DNA from: an uncultured Actinomyces sp.
GTDB taxonomy: Bacteria > Actinomycetota > Actinomycetes > Actinomycetales > Actinomycetaceae
Reading direction: 5' to 3'
DNA length: 5,960 bases
NCBI GenBank assembly: GCA_937926415.1
Contig: CALBAF010000354.1
Span: 1 to 5,960 of the forward strand
Position 1 is the stretch's first letter, and each line of letters begins with the position of its first letter. The notes below the pieces were generated by a model, which ran no database searches, was not told the origin of the DNA, and saw nothing but the letters and a program-made list of their open reading frames with translations. The translations under genes and the position numbers were made by a program. Shown here one piece after another: positions 1 through 5,405 of this stretch.

Positions 1-1726
1 CGTAGGAGAGGACTCGTCGCCCATCCGGGAGGGTGCGCCACAGGGCATGATCGCGCCATTCCCACACGAATCCGCCGGCGTGGCGGGGGTGGTCCATCTG
101 CGCGGCGTAGCCAGCGGCGTTTCCGGGGCCGGTTCCCATCGCGTGCAGGTATTCGCACATGATGTAGGGGGCGCGGCGGATGCGCTCACGCGCGGCGTCG
201 TCAACCCGCGCGGCGACGTGCGTGGGCACGGCGACCTCGGCGTGGGGATCGCTCTCGTCGAGGACAGCGGCGACTTCCTCCAGGGTCGGGTACATACGCG
301 AGTAGATGTCCGCGTATTCGAGGGCATGGTCGCCCTCGTAGTGAACGATCGCCCGGGAACCGGTGCGCTCATGGATCCAGCGGGCACAGGCGACCAGGTT
401 CGCGCCGGTGCCGGACTCGTTGCCGAGGCTCCAGCTCATAATCGAAGGGTGGTTCTTGTCGCGCTCGAAGGCGCGCACAGTTCGATCCATGTAGGCATCG
501 GCCCAGCGCGGATCGTCGGAGGGGTTGTCGACCCACTCCCCCACGCCCTCGAATCCATGGGTTTCGATGTCGCCTTCGAGCATGACCCACAGGCCAATCT
601 CGTCGGCCAGGTCGAGCAAGCGGGGGTGGGGTGGGTAGTGGGAGGTGCGGATCGCGTTGATTCCCATGGATTTCATGAGGGCGAGGTCCTCGCGCGCCCA
701 GGCCTCGTCGAAAACACGCCCCTCGGCGGCGCGCACCTCGTGACGATTAACGCCGTTGAGGGTCAGGGGCTCACCGTTAGCCATCAGGACGCCGCCCTCG
801 ATGCACACGCGACGGAAGCCGATGCGCAGGCAGCGTTCGCCCGCGTCGAGGCCACCCACACCCTGAACACTGACACGCGCCTCGTAGAGGGCTGGGTCCT
901 GCGCGCTCCACGGGCGCACGCTCCCCACTTCGATGCGGCCACTGCGGTAGCGACCGTCGTCGCCCCGCTCGAGCGAGCAGCCGAAAGACCAGAGGCCGTC
1001 AATACTGAGGTTCCCGGACAGATAAGCTTCCTGGGCGCCGAGCACCCGGGCTTCGATGGTCACATAGCCCACCCCGGCCTCGTAGTCGGCGTCAATCCAC
1101 AGGTCTTCGATGGCGCCGGGAGCGAGGCGACGCAGGCTCACCGAGCGGAAGATGCCGGGCAGCCACCACTGGTCCTGGTCCTCGAGGTAGGAGCCGGGGC
1201 TGAACTGGTGGACGCGCACGGTGATCGTATTGACGCCGGGGCGCACGGCCGCTGACACGTCGAACTCGTGGGCGAGGCGCGAACCGCGGGCCATACCGAC
1301 CCACGCGCCGTTCACCCACACACTGGCCTGGCTCTCAACACCGTCGAAGCGCAGGCGCACGTGGCTGCCCTGCCAGTCGGCGGGGAGTTCGAAGGTGCGG
1401 CGGTAGTCGCCGACCGGGTTATCGTCGGGCGGGAACGGCGGGTCGACCGGGAAGGGGAAGTCGACGTTGGTGTAGGCGGGGTGACCGTAGGCGCCGTCGC
1501 CTCGCAGGACCCAGTGGCTGGGCACGTCGATGGTGTCCGCGTCGTCGGCGACTGCGGGCTCATCCCAGGGCTGCTCAACGTTGACAAAGGGGGCGGGGTC
1601 GGTGCGGTGATAGGCGAAGCTCCACATACCATCGAGGCTGAGCACCCCGCAGTCATCAGCGAGGTGCGCGCGCGGAGGCACAAGCGTGCCTGCGCCGGGA
1701 GCATAGGAAGGTAGTATCGATATCAC
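1..1726 (-). CDS. lacZ: Beta-galactosidase, glycoside hydrolase family 2 (5' part, cut by window edge)
   Basis: Hydrolyses terminal beta-galactosides such as lactose, normally in the cytoplasm. 575 codons are visible; the family is usually about 1000 residues, so the C-terminal beta-sandwich domains lie outside the window. Seen in order: an N-terminal GH2 sugar-binding jelly roll with YTNV (Asn87) and SYLEDQDQWW (residues 179-188), which match E. coli LacZ substrate-pocket motifs; an immunoglobulin-like linker domain; then the TIM barrel with NRHE (His329), RTSHYP (His363), IETHG (Glu388 and His390, Mg ligands), SLGNESG (Glu437, acid/base) and CEYLHAMG (Glu525, nucleophile). All key catalytic residues are present. 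The GTG at 1726 is preferred over the in-frame GTG at 1681 because it keeps the conserved PGAGTLVPPRA segment and has AAAGG 9 nt upstream. No in-frame stop was met in the parts translated. It is divergent from a LacI-family gene that probably controls it. Specificity within GH2 (lactose or other beta-galactosides) is not shown by sequence. Confidence 0.95.
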   Translation of the reverse strand, partial: MISILPSYAPGAGTLVPPRAHLADDCGVLSLDGMWSFAYHRTDPAPFVNVEQPWDEPAVADDADTIDVPSHWVLRGDGAYGHPAYTNVDFPFPVDPPFPPDDNPVGDYRRTFELPADWQGSHVRLRFDGVESQASVWVNGAWVGMARGSRLAHEFDVSAAVRPGVNTITVRVHQFSPGSYLEDQDQWWLPGIFRSVSLRRLAPGAIEDLWIDADYEAGVGYVTIEARVLGAQEAYLSGNLSIDGLWSFGCSLERGDDGRYRSGRIEVGSVRPWSAQDPALYEARVSVQGVGGLDAGERCLRIGFRRVCIEGGVLMANGEPLTLNGVNRHEVRAAEGRVFDEAWAREDLALMKSMGINAIRTSHYPPHPRLLDLADEIGLWVMLEGDIETHGFEGVGEWVDNPSDDPRWADAYMDRTVRAFERDKNHPSIMSWSLGNESGTGANLVACARWIHERTGSRAIVHYEGDHALEYADIYSRMYPTLEEVAAVLDESDPHAEVAVPTHVAARVDDAARERIRRAPYIMCEYLHAMGTGPGNAAGYAAQMDHPRHAGGFVWEWRDHALWRTLPDGRRVLSY

Positions 1727-1735
1727 GTCTCTGTG

Positions 1736-1740
1736 CCTTT
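1736..1740 (-). promoter_or_regulatory. Probable ribosome binding site of lacZ
   Basis: On the minus strand AAAGG lies 9 nt upstream of the GTG start at 1726. It is weak but the best Shine-Dalgarno-like match near that start. An alternative AGG sits 7 nt before the GTG at 1681, so the start rests mainly on conservation of the N-terminal residues. Confidence 0.45.
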
Positions 1741-1764
1741 CGGGTGTCGTCGTCGAAACTCCGA

Positions 1765-1794
1765 TCGTCAGAGATAAGACTAACACGTTATAGT
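1765..1794 (+). promoter_or_regulatory. Candidate promoter of the LacI-family regulator
   Basis: TATAGT at 1789-1794 matches five of six bases of the -10 consensus. TCGTCA at 1765-1770 matches four of six bases of TTGACA with an 18-nt spacer. The predicted start near 1801 falls within the palindrome at 1796-1818, which suggests autorepression. The -10 overlaps the opposite-strand lacZ -10, so the two promoters lie practically back to back. Confidence 0.5.
1787..1792 (-). promoter_or_regulatory. Candidate -10 element of the lacZ promoter
   Basis: The minus strand reads TATAAC here, five of six matches to TATAAT. The best upstream partner is a poor TTGCGT (1812-1817) with a long 19-nt spacer, so the -35 is uncertain. 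Transcription would start near 1780 and leave a leader of about 54 nt. The palindrome at 1796-1818 would fall between the two elements, a typical repressor position. Confidence 0.4.
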
Positions 1795-1795
1795 T

Positions 1796-1818
1796 GTTGT
1801 GTTTCAACGAAACGCAAC
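1796..1818. promoter_or_regulatory. Palindromic operator candidate for the LacI-family regulator
   Basis: Centred on base 1807. GTTTC (1801-1805) and GAAAC (1809-1813) are perfect inverted copies around AAC, and the outer arms GTTG (1796-1799) and CAAC (1815-1818) are also complementary. In total 9 of 11 base pairs match. Length and odd-centred symmetry suit a LacI-family dimer site. It overlaps the predicted start of regulator transcription and lies upstream of the lacZ -10, so one bound dimer could repress both genes. The assignment is inferred from symmetry and position only. Confidence 0.6.
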
Positions 1819-1826
1819 CGAGGATT

Positions 1827-1831
1827 GGGAG
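1827..1831 (+). promoter_or_regulatory. Ribosome binding site deciding the regulator start
   Basis: GGGAG lies 7 nt before the ATG at 1839. This selects that ATG over the in-frame TTG at 1794, which would add 15 residues unlike the family, lacks a Shine-Dalgarno match, and would sit on the -10 element. Confidence 0.75.
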
Positions 1832-1838
1832 CCACAGC

Positions 1839-2921
1839 ATGGAGCGCGCAACCCGGGCCGACGTCGCCCGCGCGGCAGGCGTCGCACCGTCGACCGTCTC
1901 GCTCGTCCTCAACGGACGAGGCCGGGACGTGAAGATCGCGCCCGCCACGATCGACCGCGTCAAAGCTGCCGCACGCGAGCTCAACTACATCCCCAACGCG
2001 GCCGCCCGGTCTCTACGCCGCGGCAAGTCCCACCTCATCGCTCTCCTCATGGCCGAGCTGCCCGACGACCCCTTCGTACCCGTCGTCCACACGGTCCTCA
2101 CGACCGCGATGATCGACATTCAGCGCCACGGCTACCTGCTCCTCCCCCTCTTCCAGTCCGGCGACGGAGCCTCGGACGCGGAGGTCATCCGCGGGGTTCT
2201 GGGCGACACCCAGCTGGCGGGCATCATCCGCGAGACCACGTCTGCCGAGGCCTTCACCTCGCGCCTGCTCGCCAACCTCGGCATCCCCGTCGTCGCCATG
2301 TCCATGATCGAGGCCAACCCCACCGGCTCAGAATCCTCCCTCATCCGCATCGACGAGGGGGCCGGCGTGGGCGACATCCTCGCTGAGTGCGCACTCGTGG
2401 ACCCATCGACCGGCACGGGCAGCGGGCGGGCGGTGTTCCTGGCTGGCCCGAACACGAACCACGCGCGCCAAAACCCGATCGCAAGTGCGTTTGGCACGAA
2501 GTTCACCCTCTACTCACTGCCCGACTGGGAGCCCACCACGGCCTACCAGGCCGCGCTACGCCTCCTCGACGAGGACCCATCGATCTCGCTCATCGCCCTG
2601 GCCGACGACTCGCAGGCGCCCGGCGTTTTCCAAGCCGCCGCGGACCTGGATCTGTCCGTTCCCGGCGACCTGTCGATCCTCGGCTTCGGCAACCAGGACC
2701 ACCGCAGCGCCTCCACGCTCGGCCTCACGACCGTCGAGTGGCCCCTCAAAGACATGACCGAGGCCGCCGTCGCCTCGATCATCAACGTCATCGAGGGGCG
2801 CTCCCCCATGACCGATGTTCACCCCAGCGCATCCATCGACGAGGAGACCCCGGACGGCACCCCGATCGCGACGATCCCGACGCGCCCGGTGTGGCGCTCG
2901 TCGGTGGCCAGGCGCGCGTAG
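1839..2921 (+). CDS. LacI-family transcriptional regulator
   Basis: A 360-residue sugar-responsive DNA-binding protein, near the usual 330-350 of the family. The N-terminal helix-turn-helix covers residues 6-26 (TRADVARAAGVAPSTVSLVLN at 5-25 is a textbook LacI match). The hinge helix follows YIPN (50-53), with Leu59 aligned to the minor-groove-intercalating Leu56 of E. coli LacI. The periplasmic-binding-protein-like domain begins near residue 65, with recognisable LAGIIR, GIPVVAMS, VPGDLSILGFG and LTTVEWPL. Oddities: the segment after AGPNTNHAR is about 10-15 residues short and lacks the usual RxxGfxxAL motif; GFDD is GFGN (282-285); ND is DD (256-257). About 20 extra residues (roughly 325-345) precede the C-terminal RPVWRSS. 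Divergent from lacZ with an operator candidate between them, so it is probably its repressor and self-regulating. The ligand is unknown; a galactoside-derived sugar is the simplest guess. Confidence 0.92.
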   Translation: MERATRADVARAAGVAPSTVSLVLNGRGRDVKIAPATIDRVKAAARELNYIPNAAARSLRRGKSHLIALLMAELPDDPFVPVVHTVLTTAMIDIQRHGYLLLPLFQSGDGASDAEVIRGVLGDTQLAGIIRETTSAEAFTSRLLANLGIPVVAMSMIEANPTGSESSLIRIDEGAGVGDILAECALVDPSTGTGSGRAVFLAGPNTNHARQNPIASAFGTKFTLYSLPDWEPTTAYQAALRLLDEDPSISLIALADDSQAPGVFQAAADLDLSVPGDLSILGFGNQDHRSASTLGLTTVEWPLKDMTEAAVASIINVIEGRSPMTDVHPSASIDEETPDGTPIATIPTRPVWRSSVARRA

Positions 2922-2985
2922 GAGACGCACACACCCGTTGCTGACACCGTCGCACCGGAAACACCACAAATAGTGACGGGGAAAC

Positions 2986-2991
2986 TATGAT
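2986..2991 (+). promoter_or_regulatory. Candidate -10 element for the gene at 3024
   Basis: TATGAT matches five of six bases of the -10 consensus, with no convincing -35 at 16-19 nt spacing. Transcription would start near 2998, giving a short leader containing the ribosome site. GACGGGG (2975-2981) and GATGGGG (2989-2995) flank and overlap it as a near-direct repeat of 14-bp period, of unknown meaning. No terminator-like hairpin was seen after the upstream regulator, so read-through from it is also possible. Confidence 0.4.
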
Positions 2992-3012
2992 GGGGCGTAT
3001 TCCGACCTTCGC

Positions 3013-3019
3013 AGGAGAG
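3013..3019 (+). promoter_or_regulatory. Strong ribosome binding site
   Basis: AGGAGAG, with AGGAG ending 6 nt before the ATG at 3024. This is the best Shine-Dalgarno match in the window and fixes the start of the following gene. Confidence 0.8.
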
Positions 3020-3023
3020 TGCC

Positions 3024-4220
3024 ATGAGCGACAACGAGCTAACGCCCACCCCACACGACGTCCAGTTCACCATCGCGACGCCCGACGGTCAGCCAGGCCA
3101 AGGGCTCATCGCCGTCACCGGGCGCACGCGTGATGCCCTCATCGCAAGCTTGACGAATAGCCTCGCCACGACAGGCAAGTACACGCCCGACGCCAGGGCA
3201 GTCTCCCCTCAGATCCTCGGCTCGACAGCCTCGACGGCGACCGCCGTCGCTTCCACTGCCGCATCCGCGGCAATCGCCCCAACTCTCTTCATGGCCACGG
3301 CCAATCCCGCAACGCTCATGCAGCTCGGCTCCGGCGTTGGTTCCGCCGTCATGGGAGCAGGCGGAATCGTCGCCCAGGCACCCTTCATTCCCGTCGCCGC
3401 CTCGCTCCCTGTCGTCGCCCCGCTCGCGCTCATGGGGGTTGTTAACACAGCCGTGACCATGCGCCAGTTCCAGGCAGTCAACGCCAAGCTGGACACTATC
3501 GCGAACTCTCTCACCAACCTCCTCGTGCGCGCGGACATCACGCAGATCGCCGGACTCATCGCTGCCTCGAAAACTCTGGGTGACATCACCGAGGAATACG
3601 GCGAGCTCGGGCACTTTACCCCATCTATGACGGCCCGTTTCGCGGTGGCCGAACAATCCCTCGCGGCCGTCGCGCGACGCCAGGAGCTACTGCTCCTGTC
3701 CGCGGAAAGCCGCGCTCTGGAGACCGACACGCCCATCGAGGATGTCATCCGTGATGTCAACGCTGCTGGGCTTGCATACATTACCGAGGTCCAGGTGCAC
3801 GCCCTGCACGTAGCGCTCGCCCTGCAGGAATGCCCGGCGTTGGTCACCAAACGCACGCAGCAGCTGACAGAGTGCATCGCTCACACCAACGACCAATGGA
3901 GCGAACTGAAGAACTTGTCGGAGAGAGTGAAGGCCAAGATCACCGAGTACGAGGAGGCCGAGCAGAAGAAGTCGTGGGACAAGATCCCCTTCTCCCGCCC
4001 AGCTCACGATTTCCCGGCGTTGAAACAGCGCCGCGAGAAGATCCTCGAAAACGAAAAGACCCTCATCGATGAACACGGTTCGAAGCTGGAGGCCTTCAAG
4101 GAGCTGGCACAGAGCCTTGGAGAGCAGCAGGAATCCCGCGCGACGCTCGTCTACTGGCGCGACGATGCGGGAGAGCACTCTTTCCTCACCGAGCAGCTGA
4201 GCATCGATCCCTCCCGTTAA
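3024..4220 (+). CDS. Hypothetical protein with long uncharged hydrophobic region and charged helical C-terminal half
   Basis: 398 residues; family not recognised. The start is fixed by AGGAGAG upstream. Residues 1-58 are polar with no signal peptide. Residues 59-146 contain no Asp, Glu, Lys, Arg or His: first an Ala/Ser/Thr-rich part (about 66-86), then Gly/Ala/Val/Pro-rich hydrophobic segments (about 96-118 and 120-145) that could form a membrane hairpin. Residues 147-270 look helical and amphipathic (for example KLDTIANSLTNLL at 155-167). Residues 275-316 and 332-372 are highly charged and likely coiled coil, with a KKSWDK...FSRPAHDF linker between. This order resembles, in layout only, bacterial alpha-helical pore-forming proteins, where a hydrophobic hairpin is packed against long helices; no specific homology is claimed. 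It could instead be an ordinary membrane-anchored scaffold. It stands between a LacI-type regulator and another unknown gene on the same strand and probably has its own promoter. Confidence 0.85.
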   Translation: MSDNELTPTPHDVQFTIATPDGQPGQGLIAVTGRTRDALIASLTNSLATTGKYTPDARAVSPQILGSTASTATAVASTAASAAIAPTLFMATANPATLMQLGSGVGSAVMGAGGIVAQAPFIPVAASLPVVAPLALMGVVNTAVTMRQFQAVNAKLDTIANSLTNLLVRADITQIAGLIAASKTLGDITEEYGELGHFTPSMTARFAVAEQSLAAVARRQELLLLSAESRALETDTPIEDVIRDVNAAGLAYITEVQVHALHVALALQECPALVTKRTQQLTECIAHTNDQWSELKNLSERVKAKITEYEEAEQKKSWDKIPFSRPAHDFPALKQRREKILENEKTLIDEHGSKLEAFKELAQSLGEQQESRATLVYWRDDAGEHSFLTEQLSIDPSR

Positions 4221-4261
4221 GCATCCATCGACAGTTCACCTCTGCACATACCGCGCGGCAC

Positions 4262-4290
4262 CGACGCAGCACCGAGCGCCGATGCAGCAC
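4262..4290 (+). repeat. Short tandem-spaced direct repeat upstream of the gene at 4317
   Basis: CGACGCAGCAC (4262-4272) and CGATGCAGCAC (4280-4290) differ at one base and have an 18-bp period. The second copy covers where a -35 element would lie for the -10 at 4305-4310, which otherwise lacks one. It could be a regulator site or chance; no binding protein can be named. Confidence 0.35.
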
Positions 4291-4304
4291 ACCCGCATAC
4301 CCTC

Positions 4305-4310
4305 TACAGT
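4305..4310 (+). promoter_or_regulatory. -10 element positioned for a leaderless mRNA
   Basis: TACAGT fits the actinobacterial TANNNT pattern and ends 6 nt before the ATG at 4317, so transcription should begin at or next to the A of the start codon. The bases between (GGCCCC) and just upstream contain no Shine-Dalgarno sequence. Leaderless genes are common in actinobacteria. No good -35 is visible. Confidence 0.55.
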
Positions 4311-4316
4311 GGCCCC

Positions 4317-5249
4317 ATGGATCCCGAATACGTATTCAATAAGGCCCTGCCCTATCTGACGGGCAAGCTCGAAGATGCCGGCCTCACGGTTCAGATTGGC
4401 TTCAAAAAAGACGAGGGCACGATATTCCTCCTCCTCAACGATTCCGTGAAGTGCAGCATTCACGCACTCGTGACCAACCTGATATCTACGGAACCGGACG
4501 CGCACCGAGATCTGATGGATCCGTGGGTCCCGTACCTCATCGAGCGGACACGCATCGGCGAGACCATCCTGAACAAACCCGACGAGCTACGTCGACTCAT
4601 ACGCACCCTGTTCTGCGCTGGGGACGCTGCCGCACACCCTCACCTTTCTTATGCCCGCAAATTCCCCGACGGACTCGCGCTGACACTCAGTCTCGACTAC
4701 GAGACCCCCCAGTTCAGGCTGATCGATGAGCAGCTGGCTCAGTGCTCGATGAGCGTCGACGAGCTCTTCGACTACGCGCAAACAAACACCGACGACATCC
4801 CCATCGAACACATCCGGCAGTACGGGCCGTTCACCTGCATGTCGGCACAATCCCCGTTCGTCACGGCGAAAGTCGCGAACATGCCCAAGCTCATGTCGCG
4901 TTTCCTCATTGATGCGCCGCACGGCCTGTTCTTTATGATCCCGGCGAACCACATGATCTGTTACGCCCCCGCCGACCCCGCAAACATCTCGGAACAGCTC
5001 ACGACCCTCGCGGACTTTAGCCGCCTCCCCGTCATCGCCACGATCATGCAGGACCCGGACGCCGTTCTGAGCCGCAACATCTTCTACTATTCGCCGGAAG
5101 GAACGTACGAGACGATCACGCAGGACGACAATCCGGCCCTTGAGGAGTTCTTCACGAATCCACACATCGACGCCGAGGCCGTCCGCACCTGCGTCGAGCA
5201 GTACCTTTCCCCCTCCCCCGCTTTCCGGGCGCGATTCGCGTTGCCCTAG
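4317..5249 (+). CDS. Hypothetical protein, weakly DUF1444/YtpQ-like
   Basis: 310 residues, soluble, with no signal peptide or membrane segment. Not confidently recognised. Residues 1-60 look like a small alpha/beta unit (VQIGFKKDEGTIFLLLND at 25-42). Residues about 113-275 have an order that recalls DUF1444: a FPDGLALTLSLDYE strand pair, an SVDELFDYAQTN helix (146-157) resembling the 'eeL...A..N' element, a PFVTAKVANMPKLM segment, and GLFFMIPANHMICYAP (203-218) resembling the family's 'dgl..aiP.rd.l' strand turn. This comparison is from memory of the pattern and is weak. It begins 96 nt after the previous gene on the same strand, probably from its own leaderless promoter. Codon use appears somewhat less G/C-biased than in the regulator and lacZ. 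A partner or immunity role for the neighbouring membrane-active candidate is possible but only inferred from adjacency. Confidence 0.82.
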   Translation: MDPEYVFNKALPYLTGKLEDAGLTVQIGFKKDEGTIFLLLNDSVKCSIHALVTNLISTEPDAHRDLMDPWVPYLIERTRIGETILNKPDELRRLIRTLFCAGDAAAHPHLSYARKFPDGLALTLSLDYETPQFRLIDEQLAQCSMSVDELFDYAQTNTDDIPIEHIRQYGPFTCMSAQSPFVTAKVANMPKLMSRFLIDAPHGLFFMIPANHMICYAPADPANISEQLTTLADFSRLPVIATIMQDPDAVLSRNIFYYSPEGTYETITQDDNPALEEFFTNPHIDAEAVRTCVEQYLSPSPAFRARFALP

Positions 5250-5297
5250 TCGCGAGTCCGACGCGAGGGACACATCGGAGGGTCCTCGACATGACGC

Positions 5298-5335
5298 AGG
5301 GAGGGGCGGATGCCGGTTGGCATCCGCCCCTCCCT
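5298..5335. terminator. Perfect 17-bp hairpin, probable bidirectional terminator
   Basis: Arms 5298-5314 and 5319-5335 are exactly complementary, begin AGGGAGGGGCGG on the left, and enclose a GGTT tetraloop. It lies 48 nt after the stop at 5249 and between convergent genes, so it can serve both. Neither side has a T-run, unlike the classical E. coli type; strong hairpins without a U-tract are often proposed as terminators in actinobacteria. Confidence 0.8.
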
Positions 5336-5350
5336 CACACTTGCGTCTCG

Positions 5351-5399
5351 CGCCGGGCGCCTCCCGCACGCTCACAAAATGCGAGAGCGACGCCCGGCG
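5351..5399 (-). terminator. Nested hairpin after the DUF4862-like gene
   Basis: CGCCGGGCG (5351-5359) and CGCCCGGCG (5391-5399) form a 9-bp outer stem. Inside it CGCTC (5369-5373) pairs with GAGCG (5385-5389) around an 11-nt A/T-richer loop. It starts 6 nt past the stop codon of the minus-strand gene, a terminator or 3'-end-protecting position. No U-tract is present, so transcription may end only at the stronger hairpin beyond it. Confidence 0.5.
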
Positions 5400-5405
5400 A
5401 CGCTG

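Noticed and set aside
47..1255. 402-codon open frame on the plus strand
   Set aside because: It is antisense to lacZ, whose GH2 motifs are unmistakable in the minus-strand frame. Long antisense frames are common in GC-rich genes, and its translation is low-complexity Gly/Ala/Val/His without a recognisable domain.
1268..1714. 148-codon plus-strand open frame near the lacZ start
   Set aside because: Same cause: the complement of the conserved N-terminal lacZ domain, with no credible ribosome site.
1738..1758. Inverted repeat TTTCG / CGAAA in the divergent region
   Set aside because: Arms of only 5 bp with an 11-nt gap and spacing unlike the main palindrome; not enough to call a second operator.
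1799..2386. 195-codon frame overlapping the LacI-family gene
   Set aside because: Arg/Pro/His-rich composition typical of an off-frame reading of a GC-rich gene; the overlapping frame carries clear LacI motifs.
3209..3877. 222-codon minus-strand frame opposite the hydrophobic gene
   Set aside because: No ribosome site of the quality seen on the plus strand, and its Ala/Ser/Met/Val composition mirrors the opposite coding strand. The plus frame has AGGAGAG and a protein-like charge pattern.
5264..5288. Imperfect stem CGAGGGAC / GTCCTCG after the gene at 4317
   Set aside because: It needs a bulged base and is much weaker than the neighbouring 17-bp hairpin, so it is not listed separately.
4587..5375. 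262-codon minus-strand frame opposite the gene at 4317
   Set aside because: It would run through the hairpin terminator and is Arg/Gly/Val-rich; the plus frame has better protein-like composition and a promoter at its start.
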